Positions 1 through 12,782 are shown, numbered from the stretch's first letter. The stretch: DNA of 64,000 nt from Andrena cerasifolii (GCF_050908995.1 NC_135122.1:11944501-12008500), one strand, 5' to 3'. Numbers and translations: made by a program. The notes: generated from the letters alone by a model not told the origin.

Positions 1-403
1 GGTATCGGTTTACCACGACTCGCGTGTCTGATTGATCGAAGGGGGGATCGGGGACAAAAGCGGCGAGAAACTCGACGAGCCCCTCCCCGTGCCATTTGAC
101 CCGGTGCACTTCGTCGGTAAATCGAGAGTCCAGCCGCGATAAATCAGGAAGCCGCTCGTCATCGTCCATTTCGGTCATCCGATCGGCCGCTTGGTAATAT
201 CCTCTTGTTTTGCCGGGGGTTCAAGGAAGCGTCCATCCCATACTGACGATACAGCACACCTCGTACAGCTGCCACGACGTGATCGAGAAGAAGAGCACCG
301 ACAGCAGCCCCAGCCACAGCCAAATGTCACGGAATTCGTCCAGGAAGTCGAACAATTCGCTGCTCGTCAACAACGGGAAATTGGAAGGTAGGTCGAGTTC
401 CAT
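1..403 (-). CDS. Unrecognised single-pass membrane protein, 5' part only
   Basis: I do not recognise this protein. Two exons can be read on the minus strand: 403-244, starting at ATG 403-401, and 189-1, which stays open to the window edge. They join in phase (exon 1 ends with one base, exon 2 supplies two) across a 54-bp intron with GT at 243-242 and AG at 191-190. Exon 1 encodes an acidic start (MELDLPSNF), then a hydrophobic stretch from about residue 28 to 45 (WLWLGLLSVLFFSI) that looks like a membrane segment. Exon 2 is hydrophilic and acidic (TEMDDDERLPDLSRLD). The open frame on both sides and the phase match support a real gene. The very short, pyrimidine-poor intron is the weak point. 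It is transcribed away from the diacylglycerol kinase gene, with about 3 kb between them. Confidence 0.5.
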
Positions 404-3345
404 GGTCGAGCGTTTCGCGGGGCCAGCCGACCCCCGCTCTCCGCGGATGCTCCCTTGGCTTTCAGCGGAATGTCGTAGACCCCGGGGCAGGTCCGAATCC
501 TTTTATTTCACCCCGCAGGGATACATTTCTGCTTTCAAGGCTCGCGAGGCTGCGAAAGGCTTTAGGGCGAACGCGCGATATTCAGGGATACTTAGAATTC
601 TGAATTTCGAGTATTCCTTCAGAAATTCACCGGGGGGGGAAACGTTCGCGTGGCGCCTCCCTTTTCATTGTCTTCTCGGGGAAGTCTAATGAAATTCCTG
701 CCCAGATCATATTTTCTAACGCCGGTGCGCCTTTATAGGTTTCTTTAAGCGCGGGTTATATTTACACTTTGGTTTGTTGAAGTCGATGGTAGATGTGTCG
801 GGAGCGGAGACGATAAACGCCCGGCTCGAAATAAAGTCGATAATTCCGCGACGATGGCCTATCGCCCGCGGGATAAACAATAGCATCGCGGGACGATCGT
901 AACGCAACTATTTACGACCGTCGTAGAATTCTTTATGATGGAGCGCGACATACACGCTGGCAAACAAATCGATGCCGTAAAGCGAGCAGCTCGGCGCGGT
1001 TAAGCCTTCTGGAACGCGTACGACTCGCTGGACAGCGTGCATGGTAGCTCGACGATGCCCTAATCGATCCTTTTTTTTTTTTTGCGTCACCGAAGCCGAC
1101 ATAAAAAACCCTTGACGCGGTGGCGCTGGCACATTACGCGAGGGGGAATGATTATTTTCTCAGTAAACTTGGCCTTCGCCGCGTCGAGTGTTCCTCCTGA
1201 ATGTGGAAGAACAGTTCCTTGCCAATCACAAAGCCGCGGGGTCGGGAAACGTAATAGTAAGCAGGTTCCACTAAAGCCGATTGAAATATAGGGTCTTGAA
1301 GCTGAGGAAGAAAACTTTTCTCCGAGGAACAATTCGCATCGAATCCTCCGCTGTGAAGTCTATGCCTTGTCGTTAGACCACTTCGAAAGTAATTTCACTA
1401 AGGAATCTCCGAATTAACCTTTTTCTCCTCGGAGGAGGAGGCACGTTAAATCCTCCCTTCTAAGTTTATGCGCTAGACCACCTACCGGTAAATTTCATCC
1501 AGAAAACTTGAAGGCAGAGGTTGGTTCTACGGCACGACGCACGCCAAAGCTTCTTTAAATCTTGCATTCTGGAACAGCCGGGGCTAGGAAGTTCTGAACT
1601 GTGCCTGTTCAACGTAGAACGACGCGCATCGAGCCCTCTATGTAGATCTGCGTCCTAGACCACTCAGGATAAGGAAACTCTAAAGTACCACGCTTCCCTT
1701 GCACCGAGACACACATCAGATCCTCTTCAGTAAGTTTATGCCCCCGAGTCAGCCTGCAGTAAATTTCGCTGAGGAAACCTTACACTTTATTGTTTCCTTC
1801 CCTAGGCCTGCTTCCTGGACCGTTGAGCGTGAACTGCACGCTGGAAACACTGACCTACCCTGTCACTAAAGAAACTTCCTTAAGCTGACACGCGTCGAAT
1901 CTTGTTCTCCAAGTCTACATCCTGGGCCGCTGGGGCGCGGCAATCTAAACGCGACTGTAACGCGAAACTGCAGCCCAACTTTCTAGATAACCCCTTAATC
2001 TAAGAGCGGAGGAGGGGAGGGGGCGTGGAACGTAATTTGCGAAACTTCAGAATGCAATTTTCGTACTGATTAGACCGTTGCGGGGGAGAGAGGCGTAGTC
2101 ATGGTGTCGTTCAGCCGAACGAAAAATACAACCAGCTTCTCGCGGGATTTTCAGACTCTGGGGCAGCCACGTAGGCTTACCCTTTACCGGGGTGGAAAAA
2201 TTTATGTGTGTGTCGAGGACGCCTAGGAATCTTCTGGGGGGGAGATCGCATTACTGTCTGGGCGATAAGGGGTTCGTTTCAGGGGCGCTATCGTTTTTAC
2301 GGTGATGCATCGTCCTCGGGATATCTATCCGCGATCGTAAATGCAGTTGAATTATGACGCGAGTGGGACGTCGTTTCTGTCGGAAGTGCAGTTGGACGTG
2401 CCGCAACGACGGCCAAAATCGAAAAAAAATACGAGCCTGCGCTCGGTTCCACGTGTTTTACGCGGATGTTACTATCTGTTCGTTCCTGGTGGCGCTTACG
2501 AATTTCAGAGGGGACACGCCGCAATTCATATAAAAATCGGATAGCCTCGTATGGTCGCTTATTAGTATTATATCTACTCGTGTGTTACGCTGCCGTTGTT
2601 CGAGTGGCTCGGTATTAAAATCAGGACTGTGAAATGAGATCCTTCCCCAGGAAGAACGTAGCGAAATAGTATTTTTATTAGAAATTGATTAGGCAGCTAA
2701 CAACGAGTGACGTTCAACGCTGTAAGCGCGCCGGAATCCGCGGCTCACCGAGCAAAATGTTTATCAAACTTTGATAGAAGACGTCAATAGAGCAGACTAA
2801 ACTATCCCCGGTTCGTAGATCCAGGAAACGTCTGAACCTCCCAAATTGATGTGACATCTTGATCTTTGCGAAATGTCACCTATTTGCAGGGTTGTTTAGA
2901 CTTAGACTTCGATCGTATATAAAAGCCGGTGTCAGTTTGGCTGATGAAATCGTCGATGGAGATCCTGCTTGTTCCTTGAATAGAAGGATATTTCTGAAAC
3001 GCGGATGGGGTGCTAAATATTAATCAAACCAGTGGAATTAATTATTTCAAACAGAGTTCCCAGCGTTTCCTGAGGTAAAACGATCTCGTCTTCATTTTCA
3101 GTTAAGTCGAACAATCGTACGAGACGTTGGGTGTCCCTTTCGGACGTTTCCCTGCCCTCCAAGGGACACGACGCTTTAGGACACAGGAAAAACAGTAACT
3201 CGCAAATGGAAGTCCTCTCTCGTCCCTCCGCTTTCCCTGGTCGCCTCCAGCGCGCGATGTTTGCCATTTCGATTGTCCCGCTGTTCCGCCGTTGAGTTTG
3301 CGTGCTCGTTCGATCCCCGAAATAACGCCAGCCGGTATCATCCGG
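404..3345. other. Gene-free stretch between two divergent genes
   Basis: I see no convincing exon here. The short ORFs on both strands lack protein-like composition or splice sites that join to anything. It holds a poly-T run near 1069-1083 and a degenerate tandem array at about 1330-1960, listed separately. The right end probably carries the promoter of the diacylglycerol kinase gene. A coding-like minus frame at 3013-3381 was considered and set aside. Confidence 0.5.
1330..1960. repeat. Degenerate tandem repeat, period about 90 bp
   Basis: By eye, a loosely conserved pair of motifs recurs: a block like atcgaatcctccgctg followed about 20-30 bases later by a block like cctagaccactc. Copies of the second block fall near 1371, 1472, 1567, 1650, 1744, 1814 and 1921, a spacing of roughly 70-107 bases. 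Divergence is high, so this is an old array. No coding frame runs through it. Confidence 0.4.
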
Positions 3346-3353
3346 TATAAATA
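3346..3353 (+). promoter_or_regulatory. Candidate TATA box upstream of the diacylglycerol kinase first exon
   Basis: The sequence TATAAATA lies about 290 bases before the proposed start codon at 3643. A start of transcription about 30 bases downstream would give a leader of roughly 265 bases with no intron needed. Assignment rests only on motif and position. Confidence 0.35.
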
Positions 3354-3642
3354 ACGTCACGCTTAGAGAGTCAGAGTACAACGCGAGTCTCCTGGCTTAA
3401 AGCTCGGCCGACACGCTTTCTCAGTATCTCCCGAGTCACGCGGGGAGCAACAAGTGCTCTTCTATTTCCCCCTCGTGATCCATCGATCGTGATCCACTGT
3501 CCGCTCGACGTCGCATCTCGAATCGGCAACTTCGGTGGCCGTTACATCCTGCTGCTCGAGTTTACGTTCCCCGGCGAGCGACGTCTTACGTTGACCGTTA
3601 CTACTTACACCTCGGCGGGTCCCTCAAACAGCCGTTAATCAA

Positions 3643-6600
3643 ATGGTGCTGAAGACCGATCGACTACGTTTACAGAACGTTTCAGGTGCACTCCTGAAAG
3701 AAGGTGAGTGGAAAAGGTACGTCCAGATCAGGTACGAAGTTTCTGAATACAGGATATCGTGTTCGTTGGCCAGGGGGTGGAGAGATCGATTCGATTCTGT
3801 TCTATTAGAGCAGGGGTTGTTAGCTCGGGGTGTAGGTATCTTTAGAGTCCACTGCTAGATTCCAGCGGGTTTGCGAAGCTTAATGGAGAAGATGGCGCAC
3901 CTTCGTTTCCCTTAACACGTGTCGAAGTGCAGCGTCTCCTTCGGTCACGAATGTAAACAGCAAGCAAAGGGGTCCATAGACTTTGCTAGACTGAGTAAGA
4001 AGAGGCCAAGAGGATGTGCAATTTTATTAATAGAACCTTCGCGAACTACGAATTAAACGTCAGAGATTTTCACTCTGACGCCAAACGCTTTGCGTCACCA
4101 GCGACCGTCACGGTTGCTTTGACTTGGCGGATAGAACGGCCGGCTAGTATGTATTATATTCGAAGAGCGGAAAATCGCGGTTTGGCCTGCGTCACGTGGA
4201 ATAGCATTGCCGATGAAGGGTATCGTTTTTCGAACGAGTAAATCGCGAAAGTCTCGCGAGCGTTGGCTCGTTGCTACCGAGGATTAATCGCCGCGGGGAA
4301 CAATGCACGCGAAAGCCGGGATGATTCCATTCATACGCGAAATGAAAGCTCTCTCGCATGGAGAATAACGTCGAATAAGTTGCCCACCCCCGTCCGTTAT
4401 TCATTACGGGCGATCGTCGCGGTGAGACGATCAGTCGCGTTGCCCGGTCAGCATCCACCGTTCCAATTAAATTAATTGTCCATCGGTGTCGCCCGATACA
4501 CCCGCGAAAATAAATCATCGCTGGGCGTCCCCCAAGGTTTCACCCTTTCTTCCATCATAATTTACGTCACGTAAATTTCAGCGAACCCTATGCGCGCCCT
4601 GAAGCATCGGTCCACGAGTAATCCCTTCGAAGTCTTGGTTACATTGCGGGTCGCAGTAGAAACAGTCAATGATTATTCGAACGCTAGAAGCCTGATACGT
4701 TTAACACAAGTTCCCCTGGGATTTATCGTTGCAACCTGGGCCAATTTAGCGAGCGGCAGTCTCGCGCTTGGATTCCGGTCGCAATCGACGTGTCTCTATT
4801 AAAAGTCGAAGAGGAGAAACGTTCGAATACGCATCGGAGCTGCACGGAGGAAGTTTATCGTCCGCCGATGGCTGGATAGGAATCGTCGCGAGATAAATCG
4901 CGACATCGCCGCGAAGGAATCACGAACGAGGACAAAATGGACCGCCAGAGAGTAATAGAATAGTCGGTGAATTTGTTTCAACGTTGTTGCACGTACCGAA
5001 GATAAATCGTCCTCCTCCCACGATTGATCAACCAGCTTTATTTCCCTCGTGACCGCTCGCTTTAGCCCATCCTTCGTTTTTTCCTCTACTTCCCGGGCAT
5101 CGCGACGGCCATTCCAATTTATCCGGAGACTCGTCGGGCAGCCACGTGGAAATTTCAGGGAGCATATCGATACCGGCCACGTTTCGCTTTATCTTCAACC
5201 GGAGGACGGTTCTAGCAGACGCAAAACGCTTCGCGAAACCGTCCTAACATAACTTGCCTTTCTAAAAGAAAGCTGACCCTATTCCCTGCCTGTATCATCT
5301 TATCGCGTCTTCCTAGTGATTCAGGAGAAGTCTCCTCCTGCCTCCATCGCTGAATTGAAACTCGTAAAGTACATAGAATTATCGTTCGGACAGGTGATCA
5401 AGTAATTAGTAACCCTTTCCTTAAAGCTACTTCAGTACTCGGGTGATTTGCGCGCAACTAAATCGTCACTAGGTTCAGAGTATGTCTAACGAGAAGTATG
5501 GGCAGGCTTCTGGGAAGCCTGTAAATGGAGCAAACGTCCGATAGGTTCAGCGTCGTCTAGCGAAGTGTCACACGGTATTACGCGGACACCAGGCGTCTGT
5601 TTGCAAATATCGTTCTAAGAATATTCGTCGCCGAACGTCTATCAGGCCGTCGTTGGGCGCTGTACAACCGTTCGAACGTTATAATTAGAGCAGTCCTCCT
5701 ATATGCGCGCATCGATACTTGGCTCCTAGATCCCTAGCGAAGCAACAGGTTCCTTCGCAGACGCTCGTAGGACGCGGCTGACGAAAGCTCGCCTCGTCGC
5801 GGTCTAAAATTAATTTCCCGATCAGACTTCCCTTTCCGTCTTCGCGCGCGAAACCGTTACGACCCTTCACCGGGAAGCCCCGCAAAATTTATACCGATCT
5901 CAGGACCCGGTCCAACAATATTTCAAGCCGCCGAGCGATCCGCGAAGCAACAAGTCCTCGCGACGGTGCATCGTATTTAGAATAAAAGAAAGAGCGAGGA
6001 CTCCGGGGAGGGCAGGCCCCGGTGCGATCAGACCTCCCAGTGCTCGGATCGCGTGCAACGTAGCTTTCCTCCGTGACGTCTTCGTCACGTGTTAGCTTTC
6101 AGCGCGGTTTCGCTAGTATAAACAAACGGCGACTGTCTCGTGATTTATCGCGTCGCGTTAAAAATATCGCTCGGCGAATATTCTCGGCACGTTCCGGTGA
6201 CATCAGCCGTGGAAATAGGAATGCATTTTTCCAGCTTTGTTTTCGGCTCCCCTCCGAGAACGCTAAGGGAGCCCGCCACCTTCCCGAAACTCGCGTTGTC
6301 GTTTAGAATGATCGAACACTTACTGCTCCGTACCGCTCTCCATTTACACGCTGCCCTTCCGTTCGCAGAGATGAGACATCTCGTCAGGAAGCAGAGCACG
6401 ATAGACGTTCATTCGATTAAAGTCAGCCTCAAGGATATCGTCTGCTATCTCTCTCTCTTGGAAGCTGGCAGGCCAGAAGACAAATTGGAATGTAAGTAAC
6501 CCTTCCAGCAAGTGGAGGCTAGTTGCACTCCCCAGAAAACGACCTGCCACCGTGAGACCCCCGTGCGTTTAATGCCGAGTGAAGCAGATGTTGAAAGGTG

Positions 6601-9600
6601 TCCAGGCGTTTCTAATCTATAAAGGAATCTGTAATCGCGATTGCGGAAGCATCCAAGTTCCCCGGGCATTCGGATTCGCGTGTCTAACACCAATCGCTCT
6701 CGATGCTCCTGCTCCCCAGCCCTGCACATCCGCTGCAACTTGTTGCACGCCAATTTCGACGTGCATTAATTCGTTCGTCCTTCCCTCTTTTTTTTCCAGT
6801 CATGTTCCGGCTGTACGATACAGATGGCAATGGCGTTCTTGACACCAACGTGAGTAAAACGACCGAACGTCGGCTCGGCATTTTTCACGCGCGACCAGAC
6901 TCGCCCCCCCGTTCCGCCTAATGGAACTGAACGGGCTCGTAACTTCATTTTTATACGATCAAAGCTCCGAAATTGTGTAGGGCAGTCGTGGGATCCGCGG
7001 TAGAGCTCCCAATTCCAGAATTCGCAGTAATTGACTTCGCGACGATCGAAACGCCACGAGCAAATTGACTGTAGTTAAATCTGCTAACCCAAACGTTACT
7101 GTGAGATAGATCGATCCAAGCGCGCCTCGACTGTTGCAAGCCTCGCGGTTAATATCATTACCACGTGTCCCTAGGAGATGGACTGCATTGTCAATCAGAT
7201 GATGAACGTCGCCGAGTATCTTGGATGGGACGTCACGGAATTGAAACCGGTGAGTCGGGGCGAATGTGATTCCTCCTTGTAAATGCGTGGCGATAACCGC
7301 CCACGCGTTCGCGATACAGAACCTCTCTTATCACGCTTTCTCACACCTTGTTACAATCAGAGATTGGTCGCACAGAGTTCGCTGCACGCCAGCGTCATGT
7401 TTCAGTTACCATTTTCGTATTTTTCAGTCTTTTAACTTTTCGGTGATCATTATTCGTAATTCTCGCGTAATCATGCTCTAGTAGTCTTTTTCTAGAAATG
7501 CTAATTTTCACGCGATAAAATTTGTCGTAGAAAAGGAGGAATTTTCCACGGTTGTGGAAAAAGGCGATATTTTTATTGTTTTGTTCGCGGTAAATCCACT
7601 TTAAAATTGCTCTTGGTGGTGCGATACACTTCGTGCGACCACGAAGGGTTATTCTCCATTAACGTGGATAAAACTTCGCAAAATATCAGCGATCCTCGCG
7701 AACTTTTTATCGCAAAGTATCCCCGAGAATCTGCCGAAAATATCCCGAAGAATCTTCGCGGCGGGAACTATCGCGTCTCCCCCGGCGAAGATACACGGGA
7801 TTCTAATTTTCTGTTTACACAGCGAAGAGACGGGGAATTGACGAGCAATATCTAGACGTAAATCCCCGATATTTATAGATACTGCAAGACATGATGATAG
7901 AAATAGACTACGACGCGGATGGCACGGTATCTCTGGAGGAGTGGAAGAGGGGTGGCCTGACGACGATTCCGTTGCTGGTGCTTCTGGGCCTGGATTCGCA
8001 CGTGAAGGAGGACGGGAATCATCTCTGGAGGCTGAAACACTTTAGCAAGCCCGCCTACTGCAATCTCTGCCTGAACATGCTGGTCGGCCTCGGCAAGAAA
8101 GGGCTTTGTTGCGTTTGTGAGTGTCGCGGCCTTTGTCGTCTGTCCCGTCGGAAAGTCTTCTTCGTCGGCTTAGTTTCTCCCGTTCTATTTCGGTATTAAT
8201 AATCTCGAGCGTTCTTGAAGCCAGTGCCTTCGCGTTTCTTTCGTCCGGTCTAAGTAATTCCGGAGCGCAAAGACGCCTCCACGATGGTAACCGGGAGTTA
8301 ACGAGCGAGCCTTTCCTTTTCACGCAGTTTGCAAGTACACGGTCCACGAGAGATGCGTTCAAAGGGCGCCAGCCTCGTGCATAGCCACCTACGTGAAGAG
8401 CAAGAAAACCTCGCAAACGATGGCGCACCATTGGGTCGAGGGGAACTGCCACGGGAAATGCTCCAAGTGCAGGAAGACCATCAAGAGCTACAATGGCATC
8501 ACGGGCTTGCACTGCAGATGGTGTCAGTTGACTGTGAGTGAAACTTATTTCGGCGAACTGATTTTAGATAGAGCGTATCCAAAGCAGGTGCAGATCCACT
8601 CGTGAGACAATTGTTTCGTTATCTTTTCATTATTTTGCCATTAGTTTCACGAAACTAGAGTCTATTAGCCTCGCGACACAAGTTTCATGATGTATTCTCA
8701 AAAATACTCATCTCCCGTGACTGTTTCCATTATTTACAATTAATTGCCGTTGAGATTTTCGTCTCGCGATAGAAGAGTCTCGTGTAAAGTCTCATCGTGG
8801 ATTCGCACCTTTAGAACAGTGTTCCGCAACCGGTGGCTCGCGAAGTGTTTTCTTATTAAGTTAGAATTATATTCTGAAATACCTATTTCGATGTGTAAAC
8901 TTGGAGATTTGGATAGACGATATCCACAGCCTTAGAATTAGATTAAAAGAAGATTCTTTAAAGTTGCAATGTTGCCTTGAAGCAAGTAACATTTAACGCA
9001 GTCTAGATAGGTATATTCGGTGGGTTGAATGGATGTTAGACAGCCACTGTAACCGTATGTTTACGCGATGGGAAACTTGCAGCTGCACAACAGATGCGTC
9101 TCCCAAGTGAGAGCAGAATGCACGCTCGGCGAATATGCAGTTCATATCCTTCCACCTACAGCGATCTGTCCAGTCGTCCTGGACAGGCAGAGATCGCTGT
9201 CGCGGGACAGTAAAAGAGGGAGCAAGCATGGCCAAGACACCTCTTCCGTTAGCTCCGTGAGTACCGTCACATAAATGAACAAACGTCCCCAAGAACTTGC
9301 AACTTCTCGGCACGTTCGGCCAGTTTGAAATACACTGAATTACCCAAACTGTTTGGATGTGAGTTTGCTTTGTAAGAAAGAACGTAACTTTTGCTGGACT
9401 AATAACAAGTAGAGGTACTCGAACGGTCCCAACGTGAAAACACTCGAATATAGGAAGCGACATTCTGTTCTCAGAGCGGATTTTTAACGTCGAGCAATGT
9501 TTCCAATCAGCAGCCAGCAATGTCCTTCCAAATCACCCCGCCACCCGGCTCTCTGCCTCTTCTGGTGTTCATTAACCCGAAATCCGGTGGTAGACAAGGC

Positions 9601-11802
9601 GAACGAATGCTGAGAAAGTTCCAGTACATCTTGAACCCGCGGCAGGTGCACAACTTGGCGGTGGGCGGGCCTATGCAGGGCCTGCAGATGTTCAAGGACG
9701 TGGAGAACTTCAAGGTGATCTGCTGCGGCGGCGACGGCACCGTCGGCTGGGTCCTGGAGACTATGGGTACGGTGGAATAGTTTGATACCGTAACGTTCGA
9801 TAGGCAGATGTATATTTTAACTAGTGTCTGAACCGCAGATCGTGTCCAGTTCGAGCACCAACCAGCTGTAGGCGTGATACCACTGGGGACAGGCAACGAC
9901 CTCGCAAGATGCCTGCGATGGGGCGGCGGTTACGAGGGCGAGGCTATTCACAAAGTCCTCAAAGTACGTATTAGCGCGAGATCGGTGGGGTGTCGGACAA
10001 TGCGACTGAAATGCTTCCAACGATTCCGTAGAAAATAGAGAAAGCGGCGCCCGTGATGATGGATCGCTGGCAGATAGAGGTGCTAGATCAGAAGGACGAG
10101 AAGAAACCGAATCAGGACTGTATACCGTACAACATCATCAATAATTACTTCTCGGTGGGCGTGGACGCGGCGATCTGCGTCAAGTTCCACCTGGAGAGGG
10201 AGAAGAATCCAGAGAAATTCAACAGCAGAATGAAGAACAAGCTCTGGTACTTCGAGTACGCCACCACGGAACAGTTCGCCGCTAGCTGTAAAAATCTTCA
10301 CGAGGATCTCGAGATCGTCGTACGTGCACACCAACCGTTTACCAAACTCTCGAGCTTTATTTGCCGATATTCAGCCTTCTTTCTCGTTTCCAGTGCGATG
10401 GCACTCCTTTGGACTTGGCCCACGGCCCTTCTCTCCAAGGGGTCGCGCTATTGAACATTCCTTTCACTCACGGAGGATCGAACCTCTGGGGTGAGCATCA
10501 CCCGAGGCATCGTCTTGGCAAGCGGAAAAAACGACCGGACAAGGAACTCAGCACAAGTAGCTTTAATTCGGTGGACCTGACCGCCGCGATACAAGGCGAG
10601 TATCCTGACGAGAACAGTTCGGAGTCAGCGCGTCGATAAAGCAAGTAGTAGAAAACGAGGGATGATCCGAATGTTTACAGACATCGGAGACAATCTCATA
10701 GAAGTGATCGGCTTGGAGAACTGTCTGCACATGGGCCAAGTGAAAACGGGGCTTCGTCATTCCGGTAGAAGGCTGGCACAGTGCAGCAGCGTCACCATCA
10801 CCACCAGCAAACGATTCCCAATGCAGATCGACGGCGAACCCTGGATGCAGGGCCCTTGCACTGTGAGTCGCACTTTTTGGACGCTCGACTCGAATCACGG
10901 AGTCAGAATAATTGTGTGGATCTTGAAAGCAACTGAAGTCTTTGATGTAGAAATATTTATTACGCATGGTACCATATGTGTGCGCTTTGAGCAGATGCCA
11001 GTATGTTTGCTGCTATTGGAAGTTTATCATATTTCTAGATACGCTCGCGGATCCACGCTTAAGGAGTCATGCCTAGTTCGCAGGCGAGAAACATACGTGA
11101 TCTTCAGGAATTTTTTGTGGAAAATCTAATGTATATTTTTTTACAACCGTTCGCTTATTTTAAAAGTACATATATTCAGCAACTCGCAGTAATTTTGTTA
11201 TAGGAGAGTATTAAAAAATGAACGAATAACAGCCACTCTTCCGGAAGCTTTTCTTTTTGCGGTGAGCACGATTTCTCCGAACCGGATCATCTGAAATCGA
11301 AAGGTGAAGAAGATTCTGCTATATCATTTCCGAAATCATTTTTTTGAAAAATCCTTCGTTCACGAACCAGATAAACTCATATATTAACAGAATCTTCTTC
11401 ACTTTCTGATTTCAGATGATCCGGTTCGGAGAAATTGTGCTCACCGCGCAGCGCCATTATAAAAACAGCTTCCGCGATAGTGGCTGTTATTCGTTCATTA
11501 TGTAATATTTTCCTATAACAAAATTCCTGAGGGTTGCTGAATATATGTACTTCCAAAATAAGGGAATAGTTCTAAGAAACATACGTCACATTTTTCACAA
11601 AAAATTCCCGAAAATGACGTTCTTTTTCGTCTGCCAGGCATGGCCCTTTAAAGCACCTGGACCGCGAACATGTTTGGGCGTTGAGCATTCAACGTGCTCT
11701 TGGCTATTTCAGATTCACATAACGCACAAGAACCAGGTCCCGATGCTGATGGCACCGCCGCCAGAGAAGGGTCGAGGGTTCTTCCGTTTCCTGAAGAGGT
11801 GA
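3643..11802 (+). CDS. Dgk: Diacylglycerol kinase, type I (EF-hand, two C1, catalytic)
   Basis: It phosphorylates diacylglycerol to phosphatidic acid, ending diacylglycerol signalling at membranes under calcium control. Thirteen exons join in phase to 689 residues: 3643-3703, 6369-6491, 6800-6849, 7175-7249, 7879-8116, 8328-8533, 9083-9256, 9511-9766, 9839-9963, 10032-10319, 10394-10595, 10681-10862, 11713-11802. Visible domains are EF-hand loops at about 66-77 (DTDGNGVLDTNE) and 113-124 (DYDADGTVSLEE), C1 fingers at about 151-200 and 216-264, the catalytic domain from about 326 with the ATP-site motif CGGDGTVGW, and the accessory domain to about 640. Order and sequence closely follow human DGK alpha/beta/gamma. 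Exon 1 is the least certain: it joins in phase but omits most of the recoverin-like N-terminal region, so other upstream exons probably exist. The intron after 10595 needs a GC donor; reading on meets a stop at 10637-10639. Confidence 0.9.
11095..11620. mobile_element. Fold-back/MITE-like element in the last diacylglycerol kinase intron
   Basis: Two long imperfect inverted arms, about 11095-11318 and 11388-11620, flank a loop of about 70 bases. Matching landmarks include catatattcagcaac, gaacgaataacagcca, gaaccggatcatctgaaat and gaagaagattctg, each present on the left and reverse-complemented on the right. No coding capacity is seen. I could not settle the termini or find a clear target-site duplication, so the superfamily is open. 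Confidence 0.75.
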
Positions 11803-12043
11803 ACTCCGAGGGGGATGAAAATAAGCAACTCCGTGCGTAGTCTTGAACGTCGCCCCGCCTGTTTTATCTTCTCTTGATTAAAGGCGAGAAGAAAGCGAGA
11901 AAATGGAAAAGAAAAAAAAGAAGCGTATCAGTTCGGTCGCAACGTATGTATGTACTTGTTACAGTGCTTCAGTGCTCGTTCGAGCGCAATGGACGAGCTT
12001 CGACGTAACTTTAGGTATTCTTGTGTACAGTATTTTTGAGAAT

Positions 12044-12049
12044 AATAAA
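12044..12049 (+). terminator. Candidate polyadenylation signal, diacylglycerol kinase
   Basis: AATAAA about 240 bases past the stop codon, the first canonical hexamer downstream. A longer alternative 3' end is possible because AU-rich elements lie further on. Confidence 0.4.
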
Positions 12050-12782
12050 GAAAGAACAGTACGCATCTCTCATCGTAGAGTTAGGATCGGCGGTAGGCTC
12101 GTTCCGTGGTCACGCTTCGAGGAGCTCGGAGCCGAAATTTCGAGTGGTTTTGTATTTCGAGAAGAAGCGCCGCGACACGATGACAACTTCCGCTCCGAAG
12201 ATCCGAGTCTACCGATTCGATACACGCAAGTACAAGCCTTGTACTATTTATCGCGAATCGGGCGCACCGACACGACGGATTGTACGGTATCATGCAAAAG
12301 AGAATATAATCTCGTGTACGTGACAATTAACGTATCGCTAACGTAACAAACAGCTACTTTTCTTTTAACGATGTCGCAAGGGTTTCGCCGTTTCTCCGCA
12401 GAGAACGGCAATATTACGGTGGGACAGCTCGGGAGCGAACAGACCAATCGTCTTTAGATAAGTAAGATTTGTTGCAGGTAGAAGAGAGGTGGGGACTTAG
12501 ATTTATATTGATTAAGCGTTGAATATGTGTCTGTTACATGTTGCATATTTATTTTCTATTATATTTGTTATCCTCGGTGGTCTGTCTATCCCCGACTTGT
12601 CCCGTAACACTTTTCAGTCTCATGGAAATGTATCTCGCAACGGCGAGTGAAACGATTTCAGATCGCTCCTCTTTTTTGCACGACTCCGTCCAACGATCAA
12701 AGATCTTCTACTTTCCTCCCTTAACGTTAGGTGATTTTGTACGGAAGCTTAGGCGTAACCGCTTAGACATAAATCGTGATCG

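Noticed and set aside
3013..3381. 122-residue open frame on the minus strand upstream of the kinase gene
   Set aside because: The last third looks somewhat protein-like, but there are no supporting splice sites, no family recognised, and it overlaps the proposed TATA box and leader of the plus-strand gene.
8042..8512. 156-residue antisense frame over the kinase C1 exons
   Set aside because: It covers two confirmed plus-strand exons and the intron between; it is a composition effect of GC-rich coding DNA.
9507..9896. 129-residue antisense frame over the kinase catalytic exons
   Set aside because: Exact antisense of the conserved catalytic motif exons; no independent support.
10596..10639. 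Read-through of kinase exon 11 to a stop as a normal C-terminus
   Set aside because: It would remove the conserved end of the accessory domain that is encoded by the next two exons in phase; the GC donor explains the gene better.
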